From the NCBI GenBank assembly GCA_965249955.1, contig OZ252261.1, forward strand, positions 2,294,001 through 2,358,000: a DNA stretch of 64,000 bases, in the 5' to 3' direction. This stretch comes from SB11 sp965249955. GTDB lineage: Bacteria; Bacteroidota; Bacteroidia; UBA8524. Below are positions 43,372 through 52,462 of this stretch, piece by piece (the stretch's first letter is position 1; the number at the start of each line of letters is the position of its first letter). A program made the translations under genes and the position numbers. A model generated the notes under the pieces. The model saw nothing but the letters and a program-made list of their open reading frames with translations. It had not been told where the DNA came from and did not search any database.

Positions 43372-44556
43372 GTGAAAAGAATTTGGAAAATATTACTGAT
43401 GTTGTTTGCTGTTTGTATAGCCCTGTTCTCACTGCTATATACTCAAAAATTGGCAGGCAAACTGGCCGAGCAAGAAAAGCGTAATATGGAGGTATGGGCT
43501 AGGGCCACTAAAATACTTACCTACTCTGTTGATTATGATGGTGATGACCCTGCCGTAAGCAGTTTTATAAACGAAGCCAATAATTTTTGTCTTGATTTGG
43601 TGGTGATGCGAAACAGCACCATACCTGCTATAATGACTAATATGGACGGGAAAATATTATCGTATGTGAACCTTGATTCTGCTCGCTTGGCAAACGATGA
43701 TAAATACCAAAACAAAAAATTGGTGCAGATGAGGGAAAACGGGGGCGACTCTATTGTAATTGATTTTTCGGAAGAGGATAAACAGTATATTTATTTTGAA
43801 AACTCTACTCTTCTTACTCAATTAAAAACATTTCCAGTGTACCAAATGACACTTATCAGCCTGTTTCTTTTAGTGTCGTATCTTGCCTTTAATGCTTCGC
43901 GACGTAGCGAGCAAAACCGTGTTTGGGTGGGCTTGGCAAAAGAAACTGCTCATCAATTGGGTACACCTATATCATCACTATTAGCTTGGATTGATTTATT
44001 TAGAACATCAGAAGGAAAGGTGGATGAGCAGTTGATTGATGAAATGGAGCACGATGTGCGGCGATTGGAAATGGTTACCGAGCGTTTCTCGAAAATTGGT
44101 TCAGACCCTGTATTAAAAACCGAGAATATAGAGCAGGTACTGAATAAAGCAGTGGGCTACCTTAGCAATAGGGTATCAAACAAAGTAATATTTACAGTAA
44201 ATTCAACCAAAGCCGAGCACCCTGAAGCGAAGGTAAATATACCCCTTTTTGAGTGGGTGGTAGAAAACCTATGCAAAAATGCCATTGATGCTATGGATGG
44301 AAAGGGTAGCATTGATTTTGTGCTTACCGAAACCCGCACCAAACTGTATATTGATGTATACGATACAGGCAAGGGCATACCTTCATCACAATTTAAAACA
44401 GTATTTAAACCCGGTTTCACCACCAAAAAACGTGGTTGGGGTTTGGGCTTATCGCTAGTGAAGCGCATTGTAGAAAGTTATCACAAAGGCCATATATTTG
44501 TAAAAGCCAGTGTTTTGGGCAAGGGTACCGTATTTAGGATAGTTTTGAATAAATAA
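43372..44556 (+). CDS. Sensor histidine kinase
   Basis: A 394-residue inner membrane kinase. Transmembrane helices lie at about 5-25 and 165-182 with a periplasmic sensor region of about 135 residues between. The phospho-acceptor box is KETAHQLGTPISSLLAWIDLF, and the C-terminal ATPase has N-box NLCKNAIDAMD, DTGKGIPSSQF and GWGLGLSLVKRIVE. No response regulator is adjacent. The start is GTG, inferred from promoter position. The TonB-C gene starts 5 bases after the stop. Confidence 0.88.
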   Translation: MKRIWKILLMLFAVCIALFSLLYTQKLAGKLAEQEKRNMEVWARATKILTYSVDYDGDDPAVSSFINEANNFCLDLVVMRNSTIPAIMTNMDGKILSYVNLDSARLANDDKYQNKKLVQMRENGGDSIVIDFSEEDKQYIYFENSTLLTQLKTFPVYQMTLISLFLLVSYLAFNASRRSEQNRVWVGLAKETAHQLGTPISSLLAWIDLFRTSEGKVDEQLIDEMEHDVRRLEMVTERFSKIGSDPVLKTENIEQVLNKAVGYLSNRVSNKVIFTVNSTKAEHPEAKVNIPLFEWVVENLCKNAIDAMDGKGSIDFVLTETRTKLYIDVYDTGKGIPSSQFKTVFKPGFTTKKRGWGLGLSLVKRIVESYHKGHIFVKASVLGKGTVFRIVLNK

Positions 44557-44561
44557 GAACT

Positions 44562-44939
44562 ATGAAAAAAATAATTGTAAGCATACTACTGTGCCTGTTT
44601 GTTTTTGGTGCAAATGCCCAAAACGATGAGGTATTTGAGGTTGTAGAAAAGATGCCAAGTTATGTTGGTGGAGAAGAAGCAAGGCAAATATTTATCGCTA
44701 AAAACCTAGTGTACCCCAAAACGTTTGGAGAACGAGTTGGGAGTAAAATAATAGTTGAGTTTATTATAGAGGTAGATAGTAGTGTATCAAATGTAAAAAT
44801 CATAAAAAGTTTTGATGCTGATTTTGATGCAGAGGTGGTGCGTGTAATGAAACTAATGAAATGGATACCCGGTGAGCAGAGAGGGAAAAAAGTGAGAGTT
44901 AAAATGAGGATGCCTATTATAATTGAATTACAAGAATAA
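44562..44939 (+). CDS. Periplasmic TonB C-terminal-like domain protein (one domain)
   Basis: A 125-residue protein with a signal peptide (...VFGANAQ) and one TonB-C domain (EVVEKMPSYVGGEEARQIFI ... GSKIIVEFIIEVDSSVSNVKII ... RVMKLMKWIPGEQRGKKVRV). It has no membrane anchor other than the cleaved signal, so it cannot transduce energy like TonB. It is close kin of the next gene. Confidence 0.85.
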   Translation: MKKIIVSILLCLFVFGANAQNDEVFEVVEKMPSYVGGEEARQIFIAKNLVYPKTFGERVGSKIIVEFIIEVDSSVSNVKIIKSFDADFDAEVVRVMKLMKWIPGEQRGKKVRVKMRMPIIIELQE

Positions 44940-44942
44940 GAA

Positions 44943-45713
44943 ATGAAAAAAATAATTGCTAGCATACTGCTGTGCTTATTGGTTTTTGGGGCAAGTGCTC
45001 AAAACGATGAGGTATTTGAAATAGTAGAATACAACCCTCAATATATTGGAGGGGAAGAAGCAATGCGTTCTTTTATAGATGAAAAAATGGTGTACCCTGC
45101 CAGTGCCATAGAGGAGGAAAAAGAGGGTACTGTTATAATAGAATTTATTGTTGAAAAAGACAGCAGTCTTAGTAATATAAAAGCGGTAAAAAGTTTTGAT
45201 GACGACTGTGCTGCTGAGGCTGTAAGAATAGTGAAAATGATGAAGTGGGCAGCAGGAAAGCAAAGAGGCAAACCCGTTAGGGTGAAATGTAGAATACCTG
45301 TAAGGTTTAAACTAGCAGATAGGGCAGGCAGGGAATTGCCCCCGCCTATTCCACCGCCAATGCCTGAACCAAAACCGCTGAAAAAAGATTCTACTGGTGA
45401 GGTTTTTGAAATTGTAGAGCAAATTCCTGAATACCCAGGGGGACAAGAAGCCATGTATAAATTCATCAGTAAAAAACTAAAATACCCCAAAGCAGCACGT
45501 AAAAAGGGGGTTGAGGGAACTGTATTTGTTCAGTTTGTTGTTGATAAAGAAGGCAATGTAACTAGAGCAAAGGTAATTAAAGATATAGGCGAAGGTTGTG
45601 GACAAGCAGCTTTAGATGTTGTAAACAAAATGCCCAAATGGCAGCCGGGTATGCAACGAGGCAAACCAGTGGCAGTGATGTATAGATTACCTTTTAAATT
45701 TAGATTAAAATAA
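44943..45713 (+). CDS. Periplasmic protein with two TonB C-terminal-like domains
   Basis: A 256-residue protein. The signal peptide and first domain (residues 20-125) are close to the preceding gene. A Pro-rich linker (PPPIPPPMPEPKPLKK) leads to a second, more canonical TonB-C domain (VEQIPEYPGGQEAMYKFI ... GVEGTVFVQFVVDKEGNV ... MPKWQPGMQRGKPVAV). This implies local tandem duplication. It overlaps neither neighbour; ruvX begins 1 base after the stop. Confidence 0.87.
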   Translation: MKKIIASILLCLLVFGASAQNDEVFEIVEYNPQYIGGEEAMRSFIDEKMVYPASAIEEEKEGTVIIEFIVEKDSSLSNIKAVKSFDDDCAAEAVRIVKMMKWAAGKQRGKPVRVKCRIPVRFKLADRAGRELPPPIPPPMPEPKPLKKDSTGEVFEIVEQIPEYPGGQEAMYKFISKKLKYPKAARKKGVEGTVFVQFVVDKEGNVTRAKVIKDIGEGCGQAALDVVNKMPKWQPGMQRGKPVAVMYRLPFKFRLK

Positions 45714-45714
45714 T

Positions 45715-46125
45715 TTGCCGCGTATAATAGCCATAGACTACGGAACCAAGCGGGTAGGCCTTGCCGTAACGGATGAACTGAAAATAATAGCTACTCCACT
45801 GGGCACTATACACGCCAAAGATGTTATAGAACACCTGAAAAAATATATTGCCGAAAATGCGGTTGAAACCTTTGTGGTGGGCTTGCCCAAACAGATGGAC
45901 GGCAGTGCATCACAATCAGAAAGGCATATACCCGCATTTTTAAACGCACTACGAAAAAATTTCCCTGATATACCCATAGTTAGGTACGATGAGCGGTTTA
46001 CTTCAAAAATTGCGTCACGGTCGTTAATTGAGAGTGGGGTGAAGAAAAAAGACCGTAAAAACAAAGAACTTTTGGATACTGTTAGCGCAGTGTTAATTTT
46101 GCAAGATTATTTGAAGACGATATAA
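45715..46125 (+). CDS. ruvX: Putative pre-16S rRNA nuclease / RuvX
   Basis: A 136-residue YqgF-family RNase H-like protein. Motifs: IIAIDYGTKRVGLAVTD, VETFVVGLPKQMDGSAS, VRYDERFTSKIA and LLDTVSAVLILQDYL. It matures the 16S rRNA 5' end and resembles resolvases. The start codon is TTG, one base after the previous stop. The stop overlaps def by one base. Confidence 0.93.
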   Translation: MPRIIAIDYGTKRVGLAVTDELKIIATPLGTIHAKDVIEHLKKYIAENAVETFVVGLPKQMDGSASQSERHIPAFLNALRKNFPDIPIVRYDERFTSKIASRSLIESGVKKKDRKNKELLDTVSAVLILQDYLKTI

Positions 46126-46694
46126 TGATATTACCCATATATGCCTACGGCGATCCTGTGTTGAGGAAAGAGGCAGAAGAGATTGACGCCAACTACCCTA
46201 ACTTAAAACAACTTATAGCTGATATGTACGAAACCATGTACGCATCGCACGGTGTAGGTTTGGCTGCGCCACAAATAGGCTTGCCAATACGTTTGTTTGT
46301 TATTGATGCCAGTCCGTTTTTAGAAGAAGAGGATGACCCAAAATTGCCTAAAGAGTTTAAGAAAACGTTTATAAATGCTTTTATTATAAACGAAGAAGGT
46401 AAAAAATGGGAGTTTGAAGAAGGTTGCCTAAGTATACCTCAAATACGCGAAAACGTTAGTCGCCACAGCAAAATAACTATTGAGTATCAAGACGAAGACT
46501 TTAACTGGCACGAAGAAGAATACGACGACATTATTGCCCGCATTATTCAGCACGAGCACGACCATACCGACGGTAAACTGTTTGTTGATTATATAAGCCC
46601 ATTAAAACGTCGTTTGCTAAAAGGCAAACTAAACGATATTAGCTCGGGTAGGATAAACGTTGATTACAAAATGCGTTTTCCCGTAAAGAAATAG
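46125..46694 (+). CDS. def: Peptide deformylase
   Basis: A 189-residue metalloenzyme that removes the formyl group from nascent proteins. All three motifs are present: HGVGLAAPQIG, EEGCLSIP and QHEHDHTDG (HExxH). A 15-residue acidic loop (LEEEDDPKLPKEF) is usual in Bacteroidota. It is the last gene of the histidine kinase-TonB-C-ruvX-def run. Confidence 0.96.
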   Translation: MILPIYAYGDPVLRKEAEEIDANYPNLKQLIADMYETMYASHGVGLAAPQIGLPIRLFVIDASPFLEEEDDPKLPKEFKKTFINAFIINEEGKKWEFEEGCLSIPQIRENVSRHSKITIEYQDEDFNWHEEEYDDIIARIIQHEHDHTDGKLFVDYISPLKRRLLKGKLNDISSGRINVDYKMRFPVKK

Positions 46695-46723
46695 CCTCCT
46701 ATTTAATTTGAGTGGGGTTGACA

Positions 46724-46810
46724 GTCATTCCCATTTTAAATGGGAATCTATGTAGTTGGGATAATTAAAGTGTGCCCCTACGCGCGGATTCCCTTTTTCA
46801 AGGGAATGAC
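46724..46810. repeat. Inverted-repeat element GTCATTCCC...GGGAATGAC
   Basis: An 87-bp element with GTCATTCCC/GGGAATGAC ends. Each end also forms its own hairpin (CCCATTTTAAATGGGAATC; GGATTCCCTTTTTCAAGGGAA). It lies in the 46695-47052 gap. Confidence 0.6.
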
Positions 46811-46897
46811 GTTCCCGCAGCACCCAATATTCATTAAGTTCTTGATAATTTTCTTAAACACTAATCAAGGTGGGATAACCGTTAGACCTCAAAAGCT

Positions 46898-46942
46898 GGC
46901 GAGATCATCCGCTCGTGCCGAAAACACTTGAGCGTCCGCTCA
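46898..46942. repeat. Solo composite REP-like palindrome
   Basis: A decayed GGC-ended hairpin (46898-46919, ending ATCCGCTCGTGCC), 9 bases, then TGAGCGTCCGCTCA (46929-46942). It has the layout and orientation of the left end of the RAYT unit. The rest of this gap (46943-47052) shows only a TTCGACTTCGCTCAACATAACAG-type repeat at about 46988, of which at most 20 bases are distinctive. Confidence 0.65.
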
Positions 46943-47052
46943 GGAAGTAAACTATTGAGAAACCTGTCATCTTTTATCTATTTCGCAATAATGCTTCGAC
47001 TTCGCTCAACATAACAGCCCGCAAGATGAGGTATAGAAGACTTCTTGTGGTA

Positions 47053-47745
47053 TTACTTTATCTCAAACTCACGTTTTTTCAAAATATATTCAAAGCTAAT
47101 AGTGCCGCCTTCATCTGTTTTTTCAGTTAGCAGGTTGTTACTACTTCGGCTTATTTCAAGGCTCACTGTACCGCTAAGCTCATTCAGTATAGTAGCGGGT
47201 ATTATCAAGCGTTTTTCAAGGTTTACATTTTCAAGCACAAAACTATTGCTATTTGTGCTGTCGCTTAAGTGTACGGTTATTTTATCGCCAAACTTTAGGG
47301 GGTTGGTTACCATTGGTATTTCAAGTGGAAGCCCCTTTTTTACTTCTTTTGGTATTTGCCCTAACAACAAAGGGTTGAACATAATGCTATTAGTGTATGT
47401 TTTCCCATCTGTATCAGTAAAAACAAAAGTACATTTTGCACCATTGGGAAGAGGTTTGCTAAATGCTGCGTTGTAATATGCACCTACAAACTCACTTTCG
47501 TAGCGGGTCATATTTTCACCATTAAAAGTAACAGTGCTGGGCGGGCTAAGTACTAAGGTTGTGCCGTTTTCTCCACCAAACCTATACATAGCTTTTACAT
47601 GGGTTTGGTTATTCTCTTCAGTATAGCTAATGGTATAGCGTTGGTGTATACCGCTTTGTTTTACATCGGCAGAATTGGCTATTTCATTTGATGCGCAAGA
47701 GGCTAAGGCTATGCAGCTTACCATGCCCCAAAGTATCTTTTTCAT
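47053..47745 (-). CDS. Lipoprotein of unknown function
   Basis: A 230-residue protein with a lipobox (ALASC, Cys about 17). The mature part is probably all-beta. No family was recognised. It follows the VWA-like gene by 15 bases on the same strand and is probably co-transcribed. Confidence 0.7.
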   Translation of the reverse strand: MKKILWGMVSCIALASCASNEIANSADVKQSGIHQRYTISYTEENNQTHVKAMYRFGGENGTTLVLSPPSTVTFNGENMTRYESEFVGAYYNAAFSKPLPNGAKCTFVFTDTDGKTYTNSIMFNPLLLGQIPKEVKKGLPLEIPMVTNPLKFGDKITVHLSDSTNSNSFVLENVNLEKRLIIPATILNELSGTVSLEISRSSNNLLTEKTDEGGTISFEYILKKREFEIK

Positions 47746-47760
47746 ATCCCTAGTTATATA

Positions 47761-49860
47761 TTAATAAGCTCCGTTGCGACGGCGCAAAAACCACTCGGCA
47801 ACAAGTAATATCAAAAGTATAAAAAATACCCACTTAAGGTTTATAATATCTTTAAAGGCTGTTTGCATATAGCTAACAGGCTTTATGTCTTCACGCTTTT
47901 TCACCATAGCTGCCAATTTTTCTATATCGTTGGGGTATACCATTTCGCCACCATTTTTTGCGGCAAGGTTGCGCATTAGTTGGTGGTTGGCAACGGTTTC
48001 AAGCAGCTCAACTTGTAAAGGTACTATGGTAAATTTTCCGTTTATTTTTTCTTCGCGTGTACCCACCTTCACAGTAGCTTGGTAGGTATAGTTTCCTGCG
48101 GCAAAAAAGCCTGCATTAAGGGTATAGGCGGTATTGGCTTTGCTAAAGGTATAGGTAAATACTTTACCGTCTTCGTTTTTCACCTCCATTTTCACATCAG
48201 GGTCGGTAATGGCTTCGTAGCTTTCGTTGTATACTTGGGCATCAAAAACTACACGTTCGTTTTCGTTAAAAATATTTTTCTGCGCATTTACCCTAAACTT
48301 TCGAGTATCGTTTTTCGCCGATAGGTATTGCACCGTTTTAGTCATCAATTCATCAACGGCAGTGTGGTTTTTATTGCGTTCAAAATTGTGCAATCTCCAA
48401 CGCCAAAAGCCTTCGCCCAGTAATACACCCATACGTCGCTCAGTATTGGGGCTAAAGTATAAAAGCGGTTGTTGGGTTTTTACCGCGCCTATTTGTTGGT
48501 ATAGCATAGTGTTAGCCGCAGCCACACTATTATAATTACCAAATGGCGTTTTTAACGGAGGCATCACCCTTAAAGTAGCTTTGGTTTCATCACTGAGAGT
48601 AAAAAGAGCAAAATCGTCGTTTATTAGCGGCAAGGCATCGTTTACATTGTATCGGTAGTTGCTAATGTTTATACCTGTACCCATTTGGTTAAAAGCGGGT
48701 ATACCCGTTTGCGCACCTACTATGGATAAGAAGGGAAGCTTTTCGGCATCAATGCGCTCCATCAAATACTCGGCTGGGTTTTCAAATGTGGGCAGTTGGT
48801 GCAATATCACCAAATTGTATTTTTTTAATTCGGCAGCATTAAACCCTTTGGTATAGGCTATCACTACCTCGTAGTTTTGGTTACTTTCAATAGCCTGCTT
48901 TATGGCTGCCATATCAGGGTGAGGGGCAGGGCCAATAAGCAATACTTTGTTGCGGCCATCCAACACATCAATAAAAAAATCTTTGCGGTTGTTTACGTAG
49001 CTTACTTCATTACTAAGATGGCTAAGTTGCACCACATAGTGCTGCGTACCGGCTTCGTCCGCAGGTAGCTGTAGCATCTCGGTGTGTAAAAAATTATCGC
49101 TGTTTATGTTTAGCTCTTTGCTAAAAAGGTTTTTACCGTTTTTGCTAACCGTTAGCGTAGTTTTTTGCCCTAATAGTTTCCCTGCTTCTGCATTAATTTC
49201 AACAGGAAAAGTATTGCCTAAGTAGGCTATTTTGTTTTGACGAATTGATTTTACAAGCGCATCGCGGGGTATGGTTGTATCGCCCAATGCAATAGTAAAA
49301 ATAGGTGCTTTGGTGTTTTCGGCAGCATATATGGGGTTGGTGCCTGCATTGTACAAACCGTCTGAAGCAACAATTATTGCCCCAAGATTTTGGTTTTCGT
49401 ATTGTCCTGCAACCTCAGTAAATAGTGATGATAGGTTGGTTTGCTTGCCTTTAAAATCATAGCTGACTTTTTCTTCCAGTTGATTGTTTAGGCCGTATAT
49501 TTTTACATCAAAGTCTTTGCGTAATTCTTGTGCTAGGGCTTCAATTTTTTTAGGATAATCAGTAGTGTAAAAAAGAGAATCTTTGTTAGCGGTAATCGAT
49601 TCGGTATTGTCCAGTGCCAGCACAATAACAGGTTTTTGCACCTTGCGGCTACTGGTTTTTATAAAAGGCGAAAGCAACAAAAAAGCTATTAAAAACAAAG
49701 CGGTAAAGCGCAATGCCATAAGCCCTATATACAAGGGCGAGCGTTTGTTTACCTCATCGCCAAACGGATTTTTGCTGTATAGCAACCAAGTAGTTCCTGC
49801 TGCTGCCAGCAGGCAGGGTATAACCCACCAAAGAGGGTATGCTGTGTTTATTTGCATCAT
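47761..49860 (-). CDS. VWA-like membrane protein of unknown function
   Basis: A protein of about 699 residues. Two N-terminal helices (about 5-25 and 40-62, BatA-like spacing) precede a von Willebrand A-like domain beginning PVIVLALDNTESITANKDS and continuing IIVASDGLYNAGTNP; the first motif is DNTES rather than DxSxS. A glutamine-amidotransferase-like region (about 305-400, KVLLIGPAPHPDMAAIKQAI), an Ig-like domain (about 540-630) and a final helix (about 672-692) follow. Similar proteins accompany Bacteroidota gene sets of unknown function. The start at 49860 or 49857 is equally good. Confidence 0.72.
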   Translation of the reverse strand: MMQINTAYPLWWVIPCLLAAAGTTWLLYSKNPFGDEVNKRSPLYIGLMALRFTALFLIAFLLLSPFIKTSSRKVQKPVIVLALDNTESITANKDSLFYTTDYPKKIEALAQELRKDFDVKIYGLNNQLEEKVSYDFKGKQTNLSSLFTEVAGQYENQNLGAIIVASDGLYNAGTNPIYAAENTKAPIFTIALGDTTIPRDALVKSIRQNKIAYLGNTFPVEINAEAGKLLGQKTTLTVSKNGKNLFSKELNINSDNFLHTEMLQLPADEAGTQHYVVQLSHLSNEVSYVNNRKDFFIDVLDGRNKVLLIGPAPHPDMAAIKQAIESNQNYEVVIAYTKGFNAAELKKYNLVILHQLPTFENPAEYLMERIDAEKLPFLSIVGAQTGIPAFNQMGTGINISNYRYNVNDALPLINDDFALFTLSDETKATLRVMPPLKTPFGNYNSVAAANTMLYQQIGAVKTQQPLLYFSPNTERRMGVLLGEGFWRWRLHNFERNKNHTAVDELMTKTVQYLSAKNDTRKFRVNAQKNIFNENERVVFDAQVYNESYEAITDPDVKMEVKNEDGKVFTYTFSKANTAYTLNAGFFAAGNYTYQATVKVGTREEKINGKFTIVPLQVELLETVANHQLMRNLAAKNGGEMVYPNDIEKLAAMVKKREDIKPVSYMQTAFKDIINLKWVFFILLILLVAEWFLRRRNGAY

Positions 49861-50031
49861 AATGCCTATGGGCAAAAATAGCAGTTAGCCTGCTAAAACC
49901 TAACGGGGCTTGTCTTTTAAATAAACTGTTTTATAGAAAACAAGCTCCTTTTTATTGTTGATGTATACAACGCAGGCCTTTACAGGTAAATTGCCTCATG
50001 TGTTTTAAGCAAAAAAAATAATTTTTTTTTC

Positions 50032-50178
50032 TTTGAAACACACATTGGCATCTATTTTGAATTAGTTATGGCAATTGTACGATGGGATATCGTATCAGTT
50101 AAATTAATAAGCAACAATCAGCTTAGTAATTGGTTTATAGGTTAGTTACCCCATTGCAACCTTGCAGTGGGGTTTTTT
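50032..50178 (+). ncRNA. Candidate structured leader or small RNA ending in a terminator
   Basis: No plus-strand gene precedes this stretch, yet it ends in a strong intrinsic terminator (CCCCATTGCAA...TTGCAGTGGGG then TTTTTT, 50148-50178). Upstream are a promoter-like TTTG (50032) and TATTTTG (50053) pair and a small hairpin TACGAT/ATCGTA (50078-50094). It could be a small RNA or an attenuating leader for the gene at 50209. The rest of 49861-50031 shows only A/T runs. Confidence 0.35.
50148..50178 (+). terminator. Intrinsic terminator upstream of the T9SS gene
   Basis: The stem ACCCCATTGCAA / TTGCAGTGGGGT has one mismatch and is followed by six Ts. It ends 30 bases before the ATG at 50209. 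Confidence 0.65.
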
Positions 50179-50208
50179 CGTTGTAAGGGCTAACTATAAA
50201 TTTAAGCT

Positions 50209-51756
50209 ATGAGAAAAATACTACTTGCCCTATTCCTGTTTTTTATAGGCTACACTCAAAACTACGCCCAAAAAACTATTTACAGCTATACTCTTGATAC
50301 CAATAATATAAGAGCTTACATCAGTTCTGATGGTATATTGTTTAATGACCCTCGGGGGCAATCTTCAGGTGGTTTTGAAGCACCCAAACTTCCAAAAGGT
50401 AGTCCCAATGCTGTGTCAAGTATATATTCTTCAACATTATGGCTAGGCGCTATTGATGCAGGAAACAATTATCATGTTGCTGCACAAACCTACCGTCAGT
50501 TTCCTGAATCGGATTTTAGAACAGGCCCTATAGACCCCACCACCGGAAATGCTTTACCTGATAGCCTTTTTAATGATATGTGGAGAATGACCTCAGATGA
50601 TTACGTATCGGCTCAAAATGGTGTTTTTACTCCCAATTTAACAAAATGGCCTACACATTTCACTACGTCCACAGGTAGGTATAAATTGGCTCCATTTTCT
50701 GATATAAATGGCGATGGTGTTATGGATATAATAAACGGAGAGACCCCTAGCTTTCCCGGTGATGAAGCATTCTTTTTTGTGTACAATGACGATAAGTTGC
50801 ATTTTGAAAGCCAAGGAGATAGATTAAAAATGGAGATTAAAGGCTTTGTATATCAGTTTGTATCTACCGAAAACGAATTTTTGAATAACACTGTTTTTGT
50901 TGATTACTATTTAACCAATAGAAGCAGCAATACGTACAAAAAACTGAATGTGGGTGTTTGGACTGATTTTGATTTGGGGGATTATAGTGACGACCGTATC
51001 GGTTCAGACCCAATGCGTAATATGTATTATGCTTATAACGGAACGGGTACTGATGCACAATACGGTGCCAGTCCACCGGCAATAGGAGTTATTTTTTTTA
51101 ACCAACAAATGCAGTCGGCGGTTGCTTATACTAATGATAATAGTGCAACAGGTAACCCAAACAGTGCCCTAAACTATTATAATCTTTTAGAGGGTTTATG
51201 GAAAGATGGTAAATCAATTACCGATATGGGAAGTGGCTACCAAAGTGGCGGTCAAGCCACTCCCTTTATGTTTACAGGCGACCCTTGCAATAACTCGGGT
51301 TGGACAGAAGCACAAGGCGGGGTTTCCGCAGGAGATAGGCGCATGCTGGGCTCAGTTGGTTTTACTGATGTAAAACCCGGTGAAGTGCAAAAAGTTACCG
51401 TAGCTTATTTATGGTCGCGTAGCAATACCAGTGGCAGTATACCCAGTTTGTGCAAGTTGCTTTCTCAAACAGATAGTCTTCGCAGTTGGGTAAACAAACG
51501 CCCATCATTGGGTATAGAAAAAGCAATTGATGATAAAGCTATAACAGTATATCCCAACCCTGCTAGTAGCCAAATTTTTGTTGATGCCCCTGCTTTGGGA
51601 GATAATATATTGCTTGAATTGTATGATATATCAGGCAAAAAAGTATTAGCCAATACAGGCACAAGCATGGCCGTTGGTGGGCTTGATAAAGGCTTTTACA
51701 TACTTAGAGGAAGTATAGATAACTATACATTTAATAGAAAAGTGCAAATACAGTAG
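50209..51756 (+). CDS. T9SS-secreted surface protein, paralogue of 53962-55491
   Basis: A 515-residue protein with a signal peptide (...TQNYAQ), a large uncharacterised central region and a C-terminal type A sorting domain (ITVYPNPASSQIFVDAP ... LELYDISGKKVL ... LDKGFYILRGS). Residues 165-180 contain DINGDGVMDIINGE, a calcium-loop-like motif. The central region shares with the gene at 53962 the blocks FTGDPCNNSGWTE and GDRRMLGSVGF. Function is unknown. A terminator follows. Confidence 0.82.
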   Translation: MRKILLALFLFFIGYTQNYAQKTIYSYTLDTNNIRAYISSDGILFNDPRGQSSGGFEAPKLPKGSPNAVSSIYSSTLWLGAIDAGNNYHVAAQTYRQFPESDFRTGPIDPTTGNALPDSLFNDMWRMTSDDYVSAQNGVFTPNLTKWPTHFTTSTGRYKLAPFSDINGDGVMDIINGETPSFPGDEAFFFVYNDDKLHFESQGDRLKMEIKGFVYQFVSTENEFLNNTVFVDYYLTNRSSNTYKKLNVGVWTDFDLGDYSDDRIGSDPMRNMYYAYNGTGTDAQYGASPPAIGVIFFNQQMQSAVAYTNDNSATGNPNSALNYYNLLEGLWKDGKSITDMGSGYQSGGQATPFMFTGDPCNNSGWTEAQGGVSAGDRRMLGSVGFTDVKPGEVQKVTVAYLWSRSNTSGSIPSLCKLLSQTDSLRSWVNKRPSLGIEKAIDDKAITVYPNPASSQIFVDAPALGDNILLELYDISGKKVLANTGTSMAVGGLDKGFYILRGSIDNYTFNRKVQIQ

Positions 51757-51783
51757 TGTATTTTTTTTCAGTTAGGTTTCTTT

Positions 51784-51813
51784 ATCCCGCCCCAAAAAGG
51801 CGGGATTTTTTTT
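51784..51813 (+). terminator. Terminator of the first T9SS paralogue
   Basis: A perfect ATCCCGCC / GGCGGGAT stem with a 7-base loop, followed by T8. Confidence 0.9.
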
Positions 51814-51892
51814 GTTTTATGTTATCGTAGGCAACACTTTCGGTTTGAAGTTGTATCTTGTAGATATAAATTACCCTGGGGTACGATGATAC

Positions 51893-52462
51893 ATGACTGA
51901 AGAGGAGCTGATAAAAGGATGTATACACGAAGACAGGAGTTGCCAGCAAAAGTTATACAAAACCTACGCAGGCAAGATGTTAGTAGTGTGCATGCGGTAT
52001 ACCAGAAACAGACAAGAGGCAGAAGATGTATTACAGGATGGTTTTATACGTGTATTTGACAATATGAAAAAGTTTGCCTTCAACGGTTCGTTTGAAGGTT
52101 GGGTGAGGCGAATAATGATAAACTGTGCATTGCGAAATTTTCGTAAAAGCAGTTATCAAAAAGAACAAATAGGTATAGCAGAAGATTATGATATACCAAG
52201 TAATGCAACAATTTATGATAAACTATCAGAACAAGAATTGCTGAAAATTATTGATGAATTGCCCGAAGGATATAAAATGGTGTTTAACCTTTATGCAATT
52301 GAAGGCTTTAGCCACAAAGAAATTTCAGATATGATGGGTATAAACGAAGGCACATCACGATCACAATTAAATAAAGCGCGAAAGCACCTCCAAAAAAAAT
52401 TAGAAGAAATAAAAAGTATTGAAGAGCACATAAAACATGCTGATAAAATTTTAAGCGAATGA
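51893..52462 (+). CDS. ECF-type RNA polymerase sigma factor
   Basis: A 189-residue sigma-70 family protein with regions 2 and 4 only. Region 2: CMRYTRNRQEAEDVLQDGFIRVF; region 4: LPEGYKMVFNLYAIEGFSHKEI with EGTSRSQLNKARKHLQKKL. It is probably controlled by the product of the next gene, which overlaps its stop by four bases. Its targets may include the flanking T9SS genes. Confidence 0.93.
   Translation: MTEEELIKGCIHEDRSCQQKLYKTYAGKMLVVCMRYTRNRQEAEDVLQDGFIRVFDNMKKFAFNGSFEGWVRRIMINCALRNFRKSSYQKEQIGIAEDYDIPSNATIYDKLSEQELLKIIDELPEGYKMVFNLYAIEGFSHKEISDMMGINEGTSRSQLNKARKHLQKKLEEIKSIEEHIKHADKILSE

Noticed and set aside
44562..45713. Possible assembly duplication of the TonB-C genes
   Set aside because: The copies differ throughout at the protein level and in domain number, so they are diverged paralogues.
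46943..47052. Possible RNA gene in the def-lipoprotein spacer
   Set aside because: Only fragments of common intergenic repeats are visible. No cloverleaf, terminator or promoter pattern was found.
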